Below, piece after piece: positions 45,100 to 55,200 of a stretch of DNA of 64,000 bases (position 1 is the first letter of the stretch; the number at the start of each line of letters is the position of its first letter). The notes beneath the pieces were generated by a model. The model ran no database searches and was not told the DNA's origin. It saw nothing but the letters and a program-made list of their open reading frames with translations. The stretch spans positions 4,357,629-4,421,628 of the forward strand of contig NW_004450267.1 of NCBI RefSeq assembly GCF_000321225.1, in the 5' to 3' direction. Source of the DNA: Odobenus rosmarus divergens. Lineage: Eukaryota; Chordata; Mammalia; Carnivora; Odobenidae. The position numbers and the translations under genes were made by a program.

Positions 45100-45320
45100 G
45101 AAATACCTTCATGCTTTGAAGGGCAGATGCGTCCATTAATCCATTCATAAATGCCCACTGTAGGCCAGTGGCTGTTGGGGAGAAAAAAATGACTCATACA
45201 CAGCTGAGTCCCGGAGGCATTCTGTGTCTGGTAGAGGAGATAAGGCTTGTAAACCAGTATGTGAAATATGTCAGCAAAATGTGATCCAAGCCATAGGAGG
45301 CATACAGACCAGTGCTGAGG
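45100..45320 (-). mobile_element. L2 LINE 3'-end fragment
   Basis: CCATTCATAAATGCCCACTG, TAGGCCAGTGGCTGTTGGGG and ACACAGCTGAGTCCCGGAGG follow the antisense L2 terminus ('ctactatgtgccaggcactg...gatacagcagtgaac'). Confidence 0.55.
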
Positions 45321-45362
45321 GAGCTCTGAGAGGAGATTAGTTCCCATGGAAAGAAGAGGGGA

Positions 45363-45406
45363 GGAGAAAGAAACAGGAAGGTCTTCATGGTGAAGGCAGA
45401 GTGTGT

Positions 45407-45458
<52 letters not shown>

Positions 45459-45528
45459 GGTTAGGAGAAAGAAACAGGAAGGTCTTCATGGTGAAAGCAG
45501 AGAGAGTGTGTGTGTGTGCTGGGTTAGG
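45363..45528. repeat. Local tandem duplication carrying (GT)n
   Basis: GGAGAAAGAAACAGGAAGGT followed by CTTCATGGTGAA(G/A)GCAGAG, a GT array and CTGGGTTAGG occurs at 45363-45463 and again at 45464-45528. The first copy has about 55 bp of GT and the second about 12. The flanks are nearly identical, which indicates a recent duplication. Confidence 0.95.
45401..45455. repeat. (GT)n microsatellite
   Basis: About 55 bp of GT dinucleotides with one GA interruption near the start. It is likely polymorphic. Confidence 0.95.
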
Positions 45529-45699
45529 AAAGATCCCCAACAGGGTACCTACATGTGCAAGTGCAGATGAGGAGAGAACTTGAGTGGGACAGGTGGGAGA
45601 ACAGGACACACTGGCTTTGAGTAGCCTGCGGGCAGTAGGGGGAGAAGGGGTGAGCAGAGGGTGATAAAGCTAGAAAGAGAAACCAGGGCAAAAGCGTTC

Positions 45700-46360
45700 A
45701 CCTAGCTAACACTTCCTGAGTGCCGGTGAGTTTCACTGCCTGATGGGGGGAGGGGAAGACGTTGTCTGGAGCAAGCAATGCATACGTGATTAGGTATTTA
45801 CAAACACCTGCAATGTCACATGCACTCTTCATTATGTGGCTGGGTTGAGAGATGTGGGTGCAATTACAAAGCGTGGGGGAACCACAGAAGGTTTTTGAGG
45901 AGAGGAGCGCCTGATCCTTTGTAGGAAATTCACAGTGGCACTGTGCCGGTGGATTACAGCAGGGGTTTACAATGGGCTGGACCAGGGGCGATCAGAGCCT
46001 AGTAAGGGAGTGACAGAGAGAAAGAAGAGGAAAGAACAGGCCTGAGCAATAGTATGAAGGAAGAATTGCTGGGACTTAGTGAGCCTGGTTTTGAACACAT
46101 TGCGTGGGAAGTATTTGGGGACCCTCAAGCAGAGGGGTGTCAGATAAAAGAGCAGGTTGGACAAGAGGATCTCGGGAAGGCCCACTGGCTGGAGATAGCA
46201 GATTTAGGAGTCCTCGTTTCCTGGAGGAGGACAAAGCGTTGGAGAGATCAGTCCAGGAGAGTGCTTGGTGTGGGACGAGAAAAGGGGAGTCATTCTGGAA
46301 TCTCACGGGATCTCAGCAGAGTAGAAAAGATCCAGGAAATGATGCCAGGATTTCAATGAC
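45700..46360 (-). mobile_element. L2 LINE internal fragment
   Basis: CCACAGAAGGTTTTTGAGGAG, AGGAGCGCCTGATCCTTTGT and TCACAGTGGCACTGTGCCGG follow antisense L2 ('ccattggagggttttaagcagggg', 'tgatctgattta', 'atcactctggctgc'). AATAGTATGAAGGAAGAATT is a weaker follow-on match. The upstream border is approximate. Confidence 0.55.
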
Positions 46361-46865
46361 CCAGGAAGGTCACAGAGGCGCTCAGAGAGGAATTCAGTTC
46401 TGACCTCTCCACCTCAAACTTGGGCTCGCCCTCTCCAAGGCAGGGGGCCCATCTGATTCTGTGTGTGCAGAGCTACACCCGGGAGCTGACCGAGGGAGGC
46501 AGGGACAAGAAGTCCTCAGCCACAGCACGGAAGAAGGGTGTATGTAAACTGGGCATTCAGGATGGAAGGGCTGCCAGATAAGGAAAGGTGTCACCACAGC
46601 CTCTGATTAGGGGCCGCATCCCCGGGGGAGGTGCTCTGCCCCTTGCCTTCAGACTGCTGTTCACTGCCCCCCTGTAGCCTGGGTGGGGGCACAGACCATC
46701 CCCAGGCCACGGAAGATAAGAACAGCTCTTCCCGTCTCTACGTGGGTGCAGGGTTTTGCTTCAGGTGGGCTGCTGGTAAGTGGTAAATGACAGAGGTGTT
46801 TTACAACCCCAGAGTAAAGGCTCCTTCGGTATATACTTTTGTCTTTATGTCACTCAGATCTCATT
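46361..46865. other. Unique sequence, no gene recognised
   Basis: Single-copy sequence, GC-moderate, with no supported feature. Confidence 0.4.
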
Positions 46866-47045
46866 TTTTCCATGTATAAAATACAAGCTGAGTTGGCATT
46901 CAAGGCTTCCGTAATCTGGTGTCATACTACTTAGCTGTAGCCTCTGGTTCCTCACACTACAAACCACTGTTGTCCTTGCTACCCACATATAGCCATGCTG
47001 GGCACCAAAGGACACATTCACATTACAGTGTGACTTCTTGGTCCC
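46866..47045 (+). mobile_element. L2 LINE internal fragment
   Basis: CATTCAAGGCTTCCGTAATC, TGGTGTCATACTACTTAGCT and CTCTGGTTCCTCACACTACA resemble the sense L2 zone 'caaggccctgcatgatctggcccc...cactctcc'. Confidence 0.5.
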
Positions 47046-47499
47046 TTCAGGTCATGACCTCCGATGAGCTGGAGGTGGGAATATCCCTGAGAGCCATTCC
47101 TACATGAGGACTGCTAGCAATGAATTAAATATATACAGAAGTGACTGTGGGCAACCACAATATAGCCCACCAAGCCCAAACTCATCTTCCCCGAACCAGA
47201 TCCTAGAAATGCCCACGACCACTCCAAGCCACCCAACATATGAAGTGTGTGGTGGAGGGAAACTGGGATAGAAAATATCCTACTTTTTGCAAAATTTACC
47301 CCCCCCCAATTTACAAAAACATATAACATAGGAATACATCGCCAGGGTTCTTCCTCAGGCCTGAGAAGGGGCCTGTGCAAATGTGGGGCCCCTGTAGCTT
47401 AAACGTCACCTGCTTCGCTGTAAATCTGCTTCTGCCTGGATCTTCCCCTCAAGGCGGCCTCAAGTGGGATGTGTCCTTGACTGAAGAGGTTGGTTCCTC
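47046..47499. other. Unique sequence, no gene recognised
   Basis: Single-copy sequence with a short C-run at 47299-47308. Confidence 0.4.
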
Positions 47500-47900
47500 C
47501 TAAGGCAGCTGCCCTGCATGATTCTCTGTCCTGGTCACTGTCCTCTGTGCCCAGAGGTTTTCATGCCTTGGCTCTTTATTGCACTACTGTTTAAGGCTCC
47601 TCTAGGCCCATACCTCTGCAAACAAACCCTCCTCCAAGTATCCCATTCTGGGTGTGCTCTCTGTTTTCTGTTGGGACCCTGGCTAGTCATCACTCCCTCC
47701 TCCCCAACAAGTACCTCTGTTCCCCTCCACCTGCTCCCTGATTCTCTCCCTACCTTATCCCACCCCCAGGTGACTCATTCCCTGGGCCTTGGCTTATGTC
47801 CCCTCTCAGCCTGAATGTCCTGAGCAAATCTTACCCGTTTTCCCAGCCTCAGCTCCAACCGGGCCTCCTCACCCAAGCAGAGTGGTGCTTAGGAAGCCTG
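47500..47900 (+). mobile_element. Possible L2-type remnant
   Basis: ATCTTACCCGTTTTCCCAGCC and TCAGCTCCAACCGGGCCTCC resemble the sense L2 zone 'tcttacccattcttcagggctcagctcaaatgccacctcc'. The upstream C/T-rich part is not assignable. Confidence 0.35.
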
Positions 47901-48985
47901 CTGGGTGAATGATTGCTCAAATATTGTCTGAGCAGGGTCTGCCCTGCAGGCAGTCAGGGGAAGGGGGAGGGGCTCCAGGAGATATCGATTTCATAATTGA
48001 CCGGCCGGAAGGAGGCTCTTTACAACATCTTTCCTGGAGACTAGAATCCCTGTTTACCCCACCACTTAGTGAGACCCTGTCAAAGCGAGGGAGGTCCCTT
48101 CCATTCCCCCTGGGTGAGCAGGGCGGGACTCCCTGTGTCTGTGAGTATGTGAGTGATTAAAAGCGAAGCTGGCTGAGTGCCCTATACAAATCATTTCCAG
48201 CCACAGTGCTCAAGGGACTCTGCTGGAATGCAGGGCAGGAACACAAATGGATCCTTACCGGGCTGGCCATGGGGAAGAAAGTCATGTCAGACCTAGAAAA
48301 AGGGAATTCTGTGAGAATGGGGGGGGGGGGCAGCACTAATCCCCAGGGGGAGGAGTCCAGCTTTCCTTCTCTCGGCTCCATGAAATCCCTCATTGCAGAA
48401 GCAATGGGAAACAGGCTCCGCCCAGGTTAATGGGAGCACTTCAGGGCCCCCTCCTAGAACAAGGAGGCTGGGAGGAAGGTGGACTCCAGGCCTTTTGTTC
48501 CAGAGGGCAGAACAGTCTGGGTGGCTTGCTGGCTGCCCAGGCAGGAGATGGCCACGGAGCCACGCATATTTCCTGGAGGTGGGGGTGGGGGGAAGTCGGG
48601 GCAGGATTTTGGCCAGAGAGGAGATTCTCGTCACTGGGAAGGCAGTGCGGGAAATCTGCTTAGCATTTGGGAAGCTTCATGAAAAAGAAGATGGAGTTTG
48701 GGAGCCAACTCTGCTTGGACTTTCTGAGACTTGTGCCGAAAATGTAGGGACTCTTAAACCAGCAAAGTGCCAGATGTCTGGGGAATTGCTTTCCCTGGTT
48801 GATTTGAAAGTAGGACGTATTTTTGTCTCTTTCATAAAATCAGAAAGGTATGCCTGTCTAAACATAAGGAAGTAACTGATTAGCTCTTGACTCTCCACAT
48901 GTGAGTGTGTGGGGTGGGGGTGCTAGAGTGGGGGAGTTATAACCAGTGGGGCACAATATTAAACCTTCGTGGAAAGGGCACCAAG
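47901..48985. other. Unique sequence with G-rich runs, no gene recognised
   Basis: A 160-codon plus-strand frame at 48393-48875 is the longest here. Its end is repeat-free, but I recognise no domain, and there is no splice or promoter support. G-rich runs occur at 48319-48330 and 48581-48601. Confidence 0.4.
48319..48330. repeat. Poly(G) tract, 12 bp
   Basis: An uninterrupted G homopolymer following GTGAGAAT. The length may be inexact. Confidence 0.85.
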
Positions 48986-49165
48986 CACAGGCAGCGAATC
49001 TGTGACCTAGACCAGGCTCCACCGCCAAAAATGTTGTGACCTTAGGCAAGTCAATTTCCTATTCGGAGCTTCAGCATTCTCATCTATAACTGAAATAATT
49101 GGATAAGATGATATTTACCATCTCCTCTAGTTGAAAACACTCTGTGATTCTCGTAAACTCAATCA
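48986..49165 (+). mobile_element. MIR SINE
   Basis: TTGTGACCTTAGGCAAGTCA, ATTTCCTATTCGGAGCTTCA, GCATTCTCATCTATAACTG and ATTGGATAAGATGATATTTA follow the sense MIR core and tail. Confidence 0.8.
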
Positions 49166-49229
49166 CAGGCCATTGAGAGCATAAACTATTTTTAGTCCTC
49201 CGATTGAGTTTATTCTCCTTTGAGCAGCG

Positions 49230-49345
49230 CAGTAAAAAAGCCAGGACCACAGGACTTGGGTTCTCATCTTGACTCTGCCTCTGTGTGACCCTTAGTAAGT
49301 CAACATGCTTCTCTGAGCCTCAATCACTTCCCCAAGGCTCACGAG
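49230..49345 (+). mobile_element. MIR SINE fragment
   Basis: GACTTGGGTTCTCATCTTGA, CTCTGCCTCTGTGTGACCCT and AGTAAGTCAACATGCTTCTC follow the sense MIR. It is the second MIR within 300 bp in the same orientation. Confidence 0.75.
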
Positions 49346-49809
49346 GTCAGATCTGGTTTCCCATTCCCCAGCTTTGTGGTACAAAACCAAGAACGTCTTG
49401 GGTCTCCCTGTATCGGTTCCAGCTGAAAAGACAGGCATTTCTGAGTCTTTCTCTCTTGGACATTCTATCACAAATAAAAGTGAGTCTATCATATATCCTG
49501 ACTTAAGATCCACCTCAAAATGTAATCCCCTAGGACTTAAGTGGAGCATAAATGTACAGAAGATGAAAGTATCTTGGGGTTTCCTACTTTTAGGCTCCTA
49601 TTACCTTCTTAAGATGGGACTCAGTCCCTGACACTATTCTCCTTGAGTGGCTCAAGATTTCTAGAACATCCATGGGGCCATTTGAAGGAGAAGATATATC
49701 TCCTTCTGGTGGTTTTCTAAGACCCTGAATCCTGGAACGAAAAACATCTCCTCACTGGGTCTCAATTCCTCACACTGCTTCCAGTCCACACCCTTCCTGC
49801 TAATTTATT
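49346..49809. other. Unique sequence, no gene recognised
   Basis: Single-copy sequence with frames under 90 codons. Confidence 0.4.
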
Positions 49810-49925
49810 GGTAACAGAACTTCCTTCAACACAGGGGCTAGAAAGTAGTGGTGCTTTCATTGGTAACTTTTATGGGTAACAGAACTTCCTTCAACACAGG
49901 GGCTAGAAAGTAGTGCTGCTTTCAT
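49810..49925. repeat. Recent 65-bp-spaced direct duplication
   Basis: A 51-bp segment starting GGTAACAGAACTTCCTTCAA occurs at 49810-49860 and 49875-49925 with a single mismatch (GTGGT versus GTGCT). Between them, TTGGTAAC begins a further partial copy before breaking off at TTTTAT. Confidence 0.97.
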
Positions 49926-49984
49926 AATGAAACAAGTAGAACAGGAAAGCATAACGCCCTGTTTTATCATACTAGTTTTGGATC

Positions 49985-50135
49985 AGGCAAACCCAGATTT
50001 TGACTCTCAGTGGATTACTTTCTAGCTGTGTGGCCTCGTGTAAGTTACTTAACCTCTCTGAACTTCAGTAGGTTGGTATACCTACCTTCCAGCATGGCCA
50101 TGAGGCTTAGAAGTACTATGTGTAGATCAATGGTC
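49985..50135 (+). mobile_element. MIR SINE
   Basis: TTTCTAGCTGTGTGGCCTCG, TGTAAGTTACTTAACCTCTC, TGAACTTCAGTAGGTTGGTA and TACCTACCTTCCAGCATGGC form a well-kept sense MIR core. Confidence 0.88.
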
Positions 50136-50274
50136 TCAGTGCTGTGGCTCACATGTATCTGAAGCTCAATACATTTTGGTTCCTTCTCCTTCCCTTCACA
50201 AAATGTTATGAGAAAGTGAAAAGTTGATGATTGTTAGCTTGGTAGCATCATAGGTCCATCATATCAAGCCTGTA

Positions 50275-50600
50275 TCCAGCTCTCCATCCTATTACTACAC
50301 TTCAACTTTCTGTCCTATTTGATCTGGTCACACAGAACCACCCATCCATCCTCAAGACACACCCTACATTATATTGTACCCTTGTTTTCATAATTCTTGG
50401 TCTAGACCACCCTCCCCAATCTCTACCTGCCTATGTATCTCTTATTCTTCAAGGGTCAGGTCAAATGCCATGCTACACAGGAAGCATTCCCTGGCTTCTA
50501 ACTGGATATCACACACTCTCTTCTGAGTCACCACAGTGCTTTTGCTGTCTCGCTTATCATTTTTCGTTTCTACTAGAAAGAAGTAGGAATATTGCCCCCT
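50275..50600 (+). mobile_element. L2 LINE fragment
   Basis: TTCTTCAAGGGTCAGGTCAA, ATGCCATGCTACACAGGAAG and CATTCCCTGGCTTCTAACTG match the sense L2 zone 'caggtctcagctcaaatgtcacctcctcagagaggccttccctgacc'. GCTTTTGCTGTCTCGCTTAT matches the following zone loosely. Confidence 0.6.
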
Positions 50601-50924
50601 CTCTCACCATAAGCAGCCTGTGAATGATATATACTGCACACATATCATCTGGGGAAACTTCAGGACAGTGACTGACCCAGAGCAAGAACTCAAGAACACA
50701 TTCTCGATTAGATAAATGAATAGAGAGGTATTTATTTGAGGTAGAAGATGAGATAAGTAGCTCTTCAGAAAAAGGAACAGAGGGGAAACAAAAATTAACA
50801 CTATTTGCATACCTATGGTGTGAGATGGAAATTGCATTCCCCAATTTACAGAGATAGACAATGAGGCTCATGGAAGCTAAGTAATAATGTTATGGGGCCA
50901 TTCATGGGTACAACTATGTGTTGG

Positions 50925-51090
50925 GTGCTGTTGCCTGCACTTGCGTGTGCATCATTTCATTTAATACACACAATATCCCTTATGACTTAGTGTCATCCCC
51001 ATTTTGCAGATGCAGAAACTGATGCTCAAATAAGTTGATAGCCCAAGTTTACAAAGTTCACCTGGGAGGTGCTGGTGTAAATTCACACAC
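50925..51090 (-). mobile_element. MIR SINE
   Basis: TTGGGTGCTGTTGCCTGCAC, TCATTTCATTTAATACACAC, CCCCATTTTGCAGATGCAGA and AACTGATGCTCAAATAAGTT follow the antisense MIR. Confidence 0.82.
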
Positions 51091-52074
51091 TGTACCTCAA
51101 GTATGTGTCACTGGTGGGAATTTTTTTTTCCCCATAACTGATCATTTTGTCCTCTACAGACCCAAATCCCACTGAGGAGCAGGGGGAAAAAAAACTGGTC
51201 AAGTCACAGCTCTCAGAGATTATTTGTTTTTGTTTTTTCCAGTTTCTCAGTTTCTTTTGAACAAGTATTCAGGTAATTCCAGGCTCAAACTTTCCCTACC
51301 AGGCTATTTCCCCTCCACCTCCCAGGAAGGCTGGTCTCTGCTCTCTTCTCTGGGTTCTCACTGCCCGAAGTGGAGAAGGCCCTACTGTATTCACACCTGC
51401 AGCTGAAGTCGATGCTGCGGAAGCCTGCGGTTGGTTCTCCTGGCCTGGGTGGGCGCCATGTGAGGTCCCCTCCCTCTCTCCTTCCTGCTGCTGGCTCGGT
51501 GGTATCCCAGCTCTCACTAGTACAGCACACCTGGGTCTCAGCCTGACCCCTGTGGCATGGGCAGTCCTCTTCACCATCTCTGCTTTGTGTCACTTCCCCC
51601 TTGCCATAGAGGCCCATGGCAGGTCGGCTGGCCTCAGCTCTCAGTGACCTGTGTTCCCCACTGGGGGCCCTCAGGAGCTTCAGGTCTGGCTGGAGAGCAC
51701 CAAGCTGAGGCGTAGGCCCCACCTCAAGCCCGCTCTCTGTTCCACGAGCCACTCTAGGTCAGTGCAGGGTCCTCTAAAGGCCGTCTCCTCACAGAGTCTC
51801 TTAAGCAGGAAGGGGGTACAGACTACTGCTCTGGAACCTTCCGTGAAACTGACCGCTTCTAATGCCACCCTCTCACCACTTGCCCCTCTCCTTCTGTGCC
51901 TCCTCACCTCCCGCTCCTCCTCCCCGTGGTGAAAGGGCTTCCTGTCCCTCCCGCTATTTGACTGGAACCATCTCTGCGTCCTGTGTCCTGTTCTCCTCCT
52001 TCCTGAGGTGCCAGTCATCTTTTTTTTTTCTTTCTTAGAGCCATAATGGCAGAATGACTGCAAGAAGAATATGT
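51091..52074. other. Unique sequence, no gene recognised
   Basis: GC-moderate, C/T-rich plus strand. A 155-codon minus-strand frame (51285-51752) crosses it but shows no known motif, and other frames are nearly as open. A T-run at 52020-52029 precedes TTTCTTAG. Confidence 0.4.
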
Positions 52075-52245
52075 AAGGAAGGCATTTTGAAAAATATTAT
52101 CTGCATTCCACTTGTAGCTCTAGGAATTAAATCCAATGTGTCCAATTCTAAAGCTTTGCTTTTAACCGTCATACTATGGAGCCCAATACTACAAAACTAG
52201 AGTAGGGTAGATCTGGGATTTGAACCCAGGTCTAATCCAACCCCC
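52075..52245 (-). mobile_element. Possible MIR-class remnant
   Basis: TCTGGGATTTGAACCCAGGT and CTAATCCAACCCCCAAATC resemble the antisense MIR tRNA-derived part. The upstream part is poorly preserved. Confidence 0.4.
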
Positions 52246-52262
52246 AAATCCAAGCTTTCCCA

Positions 52263-52602
52263 AGTGAAATCTGTCAATCAGAGGAAGACAGTTATCATAT
52301 GATTTCACTCATATGTGGAATTTAAGAAACAAAACAGGATCGTAGGAGGGAAAAATAAAACAAGATGAAATCAGAGAGGGAGGCAAACCGTAAGAGACAC
52401 TTAATCATGGGAAACAAACAGTGTTGCTGGAGGGGAGGTGGGGGGGATGGGGTCACTGGGTGATGGGCATTAAGGAGGACATGTGACATAGTAAGCACTG
52501 GGTGTTATATAAGACTGATGAATCACTGAGCTTTACCTCTGAAACTAGTAATAGACTATATGTTAATTAATTGAATTAAAAAAAATAAAATGGTAAAAAA
52601 TA
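52263..52602 (+). mobile_element. Young carnivore L1 3' end, 5'-truncated
   Basis: ATATGATTTCACTCATATGTG, GGCAAACCGTAAGAGACACT, GGTGATGGGCATTAAGGAGG, CACTGGGTGTTATATAAGAC and AACTAGTAATAGACTATATG are the carnivoran L1 3' end in order, finishing in an A-rich tail. The target-site duplication is perfect over 17 bp (AAATCCAAGCTTTCCCA, 52246-52262 and 52603-52619). At about 340 bp it is strongly 5'-truncated and carries no ORF. Confidence 0.95.
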
Positions 52603-52619
52603 AAATCCAAGCTTTCCCA

Positions 52620-53404
52620 TCAAGCCATTTTTCTCTTTCTTTGTCCTCCAACAGAAAGCATCTCAGGCCCTGTCCCCTCCAGATGTATCCTGGGGCAGGT
52701 GCAGGGGTCACCAGCATGCTTCCTCCCTCCTGGCCGAGCAGAGTCCGCAGTGCCTCCCGTGTTGGCTCACGAGTACGTTAGGGGCAGAAATGCTGGAAGA
52801 CCTGTCTTTGAAAGCACCTGTGCATTTGCTTGCCTGCTTTGGATCACTTAAGGCAGGCTTGAACAGCCTCTTACTAGGTTAGTTTTGTGGCTGGTGTATT
52901 CCTCCAATGGGGTAAGTGGATTTCACTTAGCTGTGTAAAGGAAGAAAGGCAGTTCGCCGGCCCAGTGGAGCAGCAAACATCAGACGAGGTGGAAGGACTT
53001 TGAAGTTGCCCACTGACCTAGAAACCCTCTTGAGAAGCTTACTCTGCAGGTTTGGTGCACACCTTGTTTTACTTTGTTTTCCCCTCAGCCAGATAGTCAC
53101 AATCTGTTTCACTCACCTGGAAAGTTGCATACTCTTGACAAGCACAAGGCATTTAAGAGATTGCTTGCTGCTGGGGCTACTCCGTATTAGCAGGTGGGCA
53201 GAAAGGACACTTGGCCTCTCAGATGTGCCTTCACTGGTAAATAGAAATGCAGAACTGAGAAACTTTCCCAGATTGTTCTGACAAATATGAACTACATGTG
53301 CCCAAAGTATTTGGGGGTCATAATTTTCAGATAGAGGCAAAAGTGATGCATCTCTTGATTATCTCAGTTCTTTACTACAGGCTTGGAGAAACCCAGTCAC
53401 AGGA
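52620..53404. other. Unique sequence, no gene recognised
   Basis: Single-copy sequence with frames under 95 codons. Confidence 0.4.
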
Positions 53405-53560
53405 TTTAACTTAGTAGACATTTGTTGAGTTTCTGATGCACAAGAGAAAGGGTCTGGGCAGGTGAGCACTTTCATTGCAAAGACAAATAAGACATGGTCT
53501 TGAACCTCACATGGTGTCCGGCTGGTGGAGAGAGGGGCATCAGACATATAGTGCCTGCCC
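53405..53560 (-). mobile_element. L2 LINE 3'-end fragment
   Basis: TTAGTAGACATTTGTTGAGT, AGACAAATAAGACATGGTCT and CTTGAACCTCACATGGTGTC follow the antisense L2 terminus. Confidence 0.6.
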
Positions 53561-53719
53561 ACTTTAAGAAAACCCTCTCTGTCTTCACTCTGCCCCGTAC
53601 TCTATTGCTTCACAGCCCGATTTCTAGAAAGAATGGTTCACATGCATTATCTCTCAATCCCCCTCCTGCTTCTGCTCCCTGCTTTAACTACCACATTTAT
53701 ATGCACTTTTAGTCTTTAT

Positions 53720-53850
53720 CTTGCTAGCATTGCCATATTTAGCAAATAAAAATAGGGGACGTACTTATACTAAAAAATTCATTTCTATCTGAAATTCAAA
53801 TTTAACTGGGCACTCTGTATTGTATCAGGCAACACCATGTCTTATATGAC
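53720..53850. mobile_element. MITE-like DNA transposon remnant, family not assigned
   Basis: TTGCCATATTTAGCAAATAA at one end and GTATTGTATCAGGCAACACC at the other recall the inverted ends of a mammalian MITE. The middle contains TATCTGAAATTCAAATTTAA and CTTATACTAAAAAATTCATT, which are known blocks of it. I cannot name the family reliably. Confidence 0.5.
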
Positions 53851-53859
53851 TTGTCTGCC

Positions 53860-55200
53860 AGCTCTTACCTGGCACCTCTTCCTTGTTGAAGTGATCTCCT
53901 CCTTTAGCAAATGCAACACTGACATCACTCTGTCCTGATCTTCTTCTTTCTCCCTGGACCACCCCCCAATCTCTTAAATGTTGATCTGCCACCTCTATTC
54001 TCTCCCTCTCACTCTTCCCAGCATCCCTTCCACACAGTCATGGCCTCAGCTGTGGTGGTGTCGTAGTGATGGGTCTGCTTCCAGTCTAGACAGCACACTT
54101 GCTGCACTCACTCCAAATCTCTATACCCCGTGGTCTCTTGGGCAACTCCAAGATGTTGCAAACTCAACATGTTGCAAATTTTACTCATCTGTTCTTCTCT
54201 ATTTCTGCTCCTAACTCAGTGCATTTATAACATCATCCAACCCACTGCCAAGCCAGAAACCCAGCAATCCCTCTTGAGTCTGCCCTCTCCCTTCCACCAT
54301 ATCCGATTTGTCTCCATGCATTATGGAGTCTATCTTCTTCTTTTTTTTTTTTTTAAGATTTTTATTTGACACACAGAGAGAGATAGCACAAGCAGGGGGA
54401 TTGGCAGGCAGAGGCAGAGGGAGAAGCAGGCTCTCCGCTGAGCAAGGAGCCTGATACGGGGCTCGATCCCAGGACCCTGGGATCGTGACCTGAGTCGAAG
54501 GCAGCCACTTAACTGACTGAGCCACCCAGGCGCCCCTGGAGTCTATCTTCTAAAGATTCCCCAACTGTCCCCTACTTCCTCTCTGCCATTGCCCTATCAT
54601 AAACCATCATCATTGCTCACCTAGATCACCACAGTAACCTCCTAATTGGTCTCTCTGCTTCCCTTCCTCCTCCCTCCCATCTGTCTTCCACACTGTCCCC
54701 TGGAGGACATTGCCAACACAAAAGTTGCATTATGCCCTTCGTTGCCTTATTGGTTTCATGTCAACCATTGGATAGCTTGTCATATTGGCCTCTTCACCCC
54801 CTGGTGAATCCCCACTTCTCCGAGTTTATCCGCTGACACAGAACAGCCCCAGCTATATTGAAAACACACTCCCCTCCCCAAGCACACGCATGGTCTCAGA
54901 GTCTGATTTCACATATGCCATGGCTTTTTCTGCAGTGCACTTACTTACACTTGAAACCACAGAAAACTACTCATCCTCCCAACCTCAAGTCAATCTTTGT
55001 CTCTTGGCAGAAGCCTTCCTACATTCTCTAAGAAGACATGGTTGGGGAGGGAAGTAGTGATCCCCACTCCATGTTCCCCTAGCTGCTAGAGTCTAGCACT
55101 TGTACTAACTTTTGTTAGAAAGCTCTCTAGGGCAATGATCTGTTTGCAAGTCTTGAATGTCCTGTTACAGTTTGCATATTATGTCAGATCCTGAGTTCCT
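53860..55200 (+). mobile_element. Long L2 LINE fragment, interrupted
   Basis: TCACCTAGATCACCACAGTA, ACCTCCTAATTGGTCTCTCT, CTTCCACACTGTCCCCTGGA, TTCATGTCAACCATTGGATA, GCATGGTCTCAGAGTCTG and TTGGCAGAAGCCTTCCTACA follow sense L2 in order. A SINE interrupts it at 54339-54536. This is the longest L2 block of the window, and no intact frame remains. Confidence 0.7.
54339..54536 (-). mobile_element. Carnivore tRNA-Lys SINE, young type
   Basis: The minus-strand head is GGGCGCCTGGGTGGCTCAGT, then GTGGCTGCCTTCGACTCAGG, ending in a long A-tract. The target-site duplication TGGAGTCTATCTTCT is perfect (54324-54338 and 54537-54551). Confidence 0.97.

Noticed and set aside
48393..48875. 160-codon plus-strand frame
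   Set aside because: The end looked slightly protein-like, but no known motif, no upstream promoter and no homologue recalled.
51285..51752. 155-codon minus-strand frame
   Set aside because: No domain or signal was recognised, a neighbouring frame is also open, and there is no splice or promoter support.
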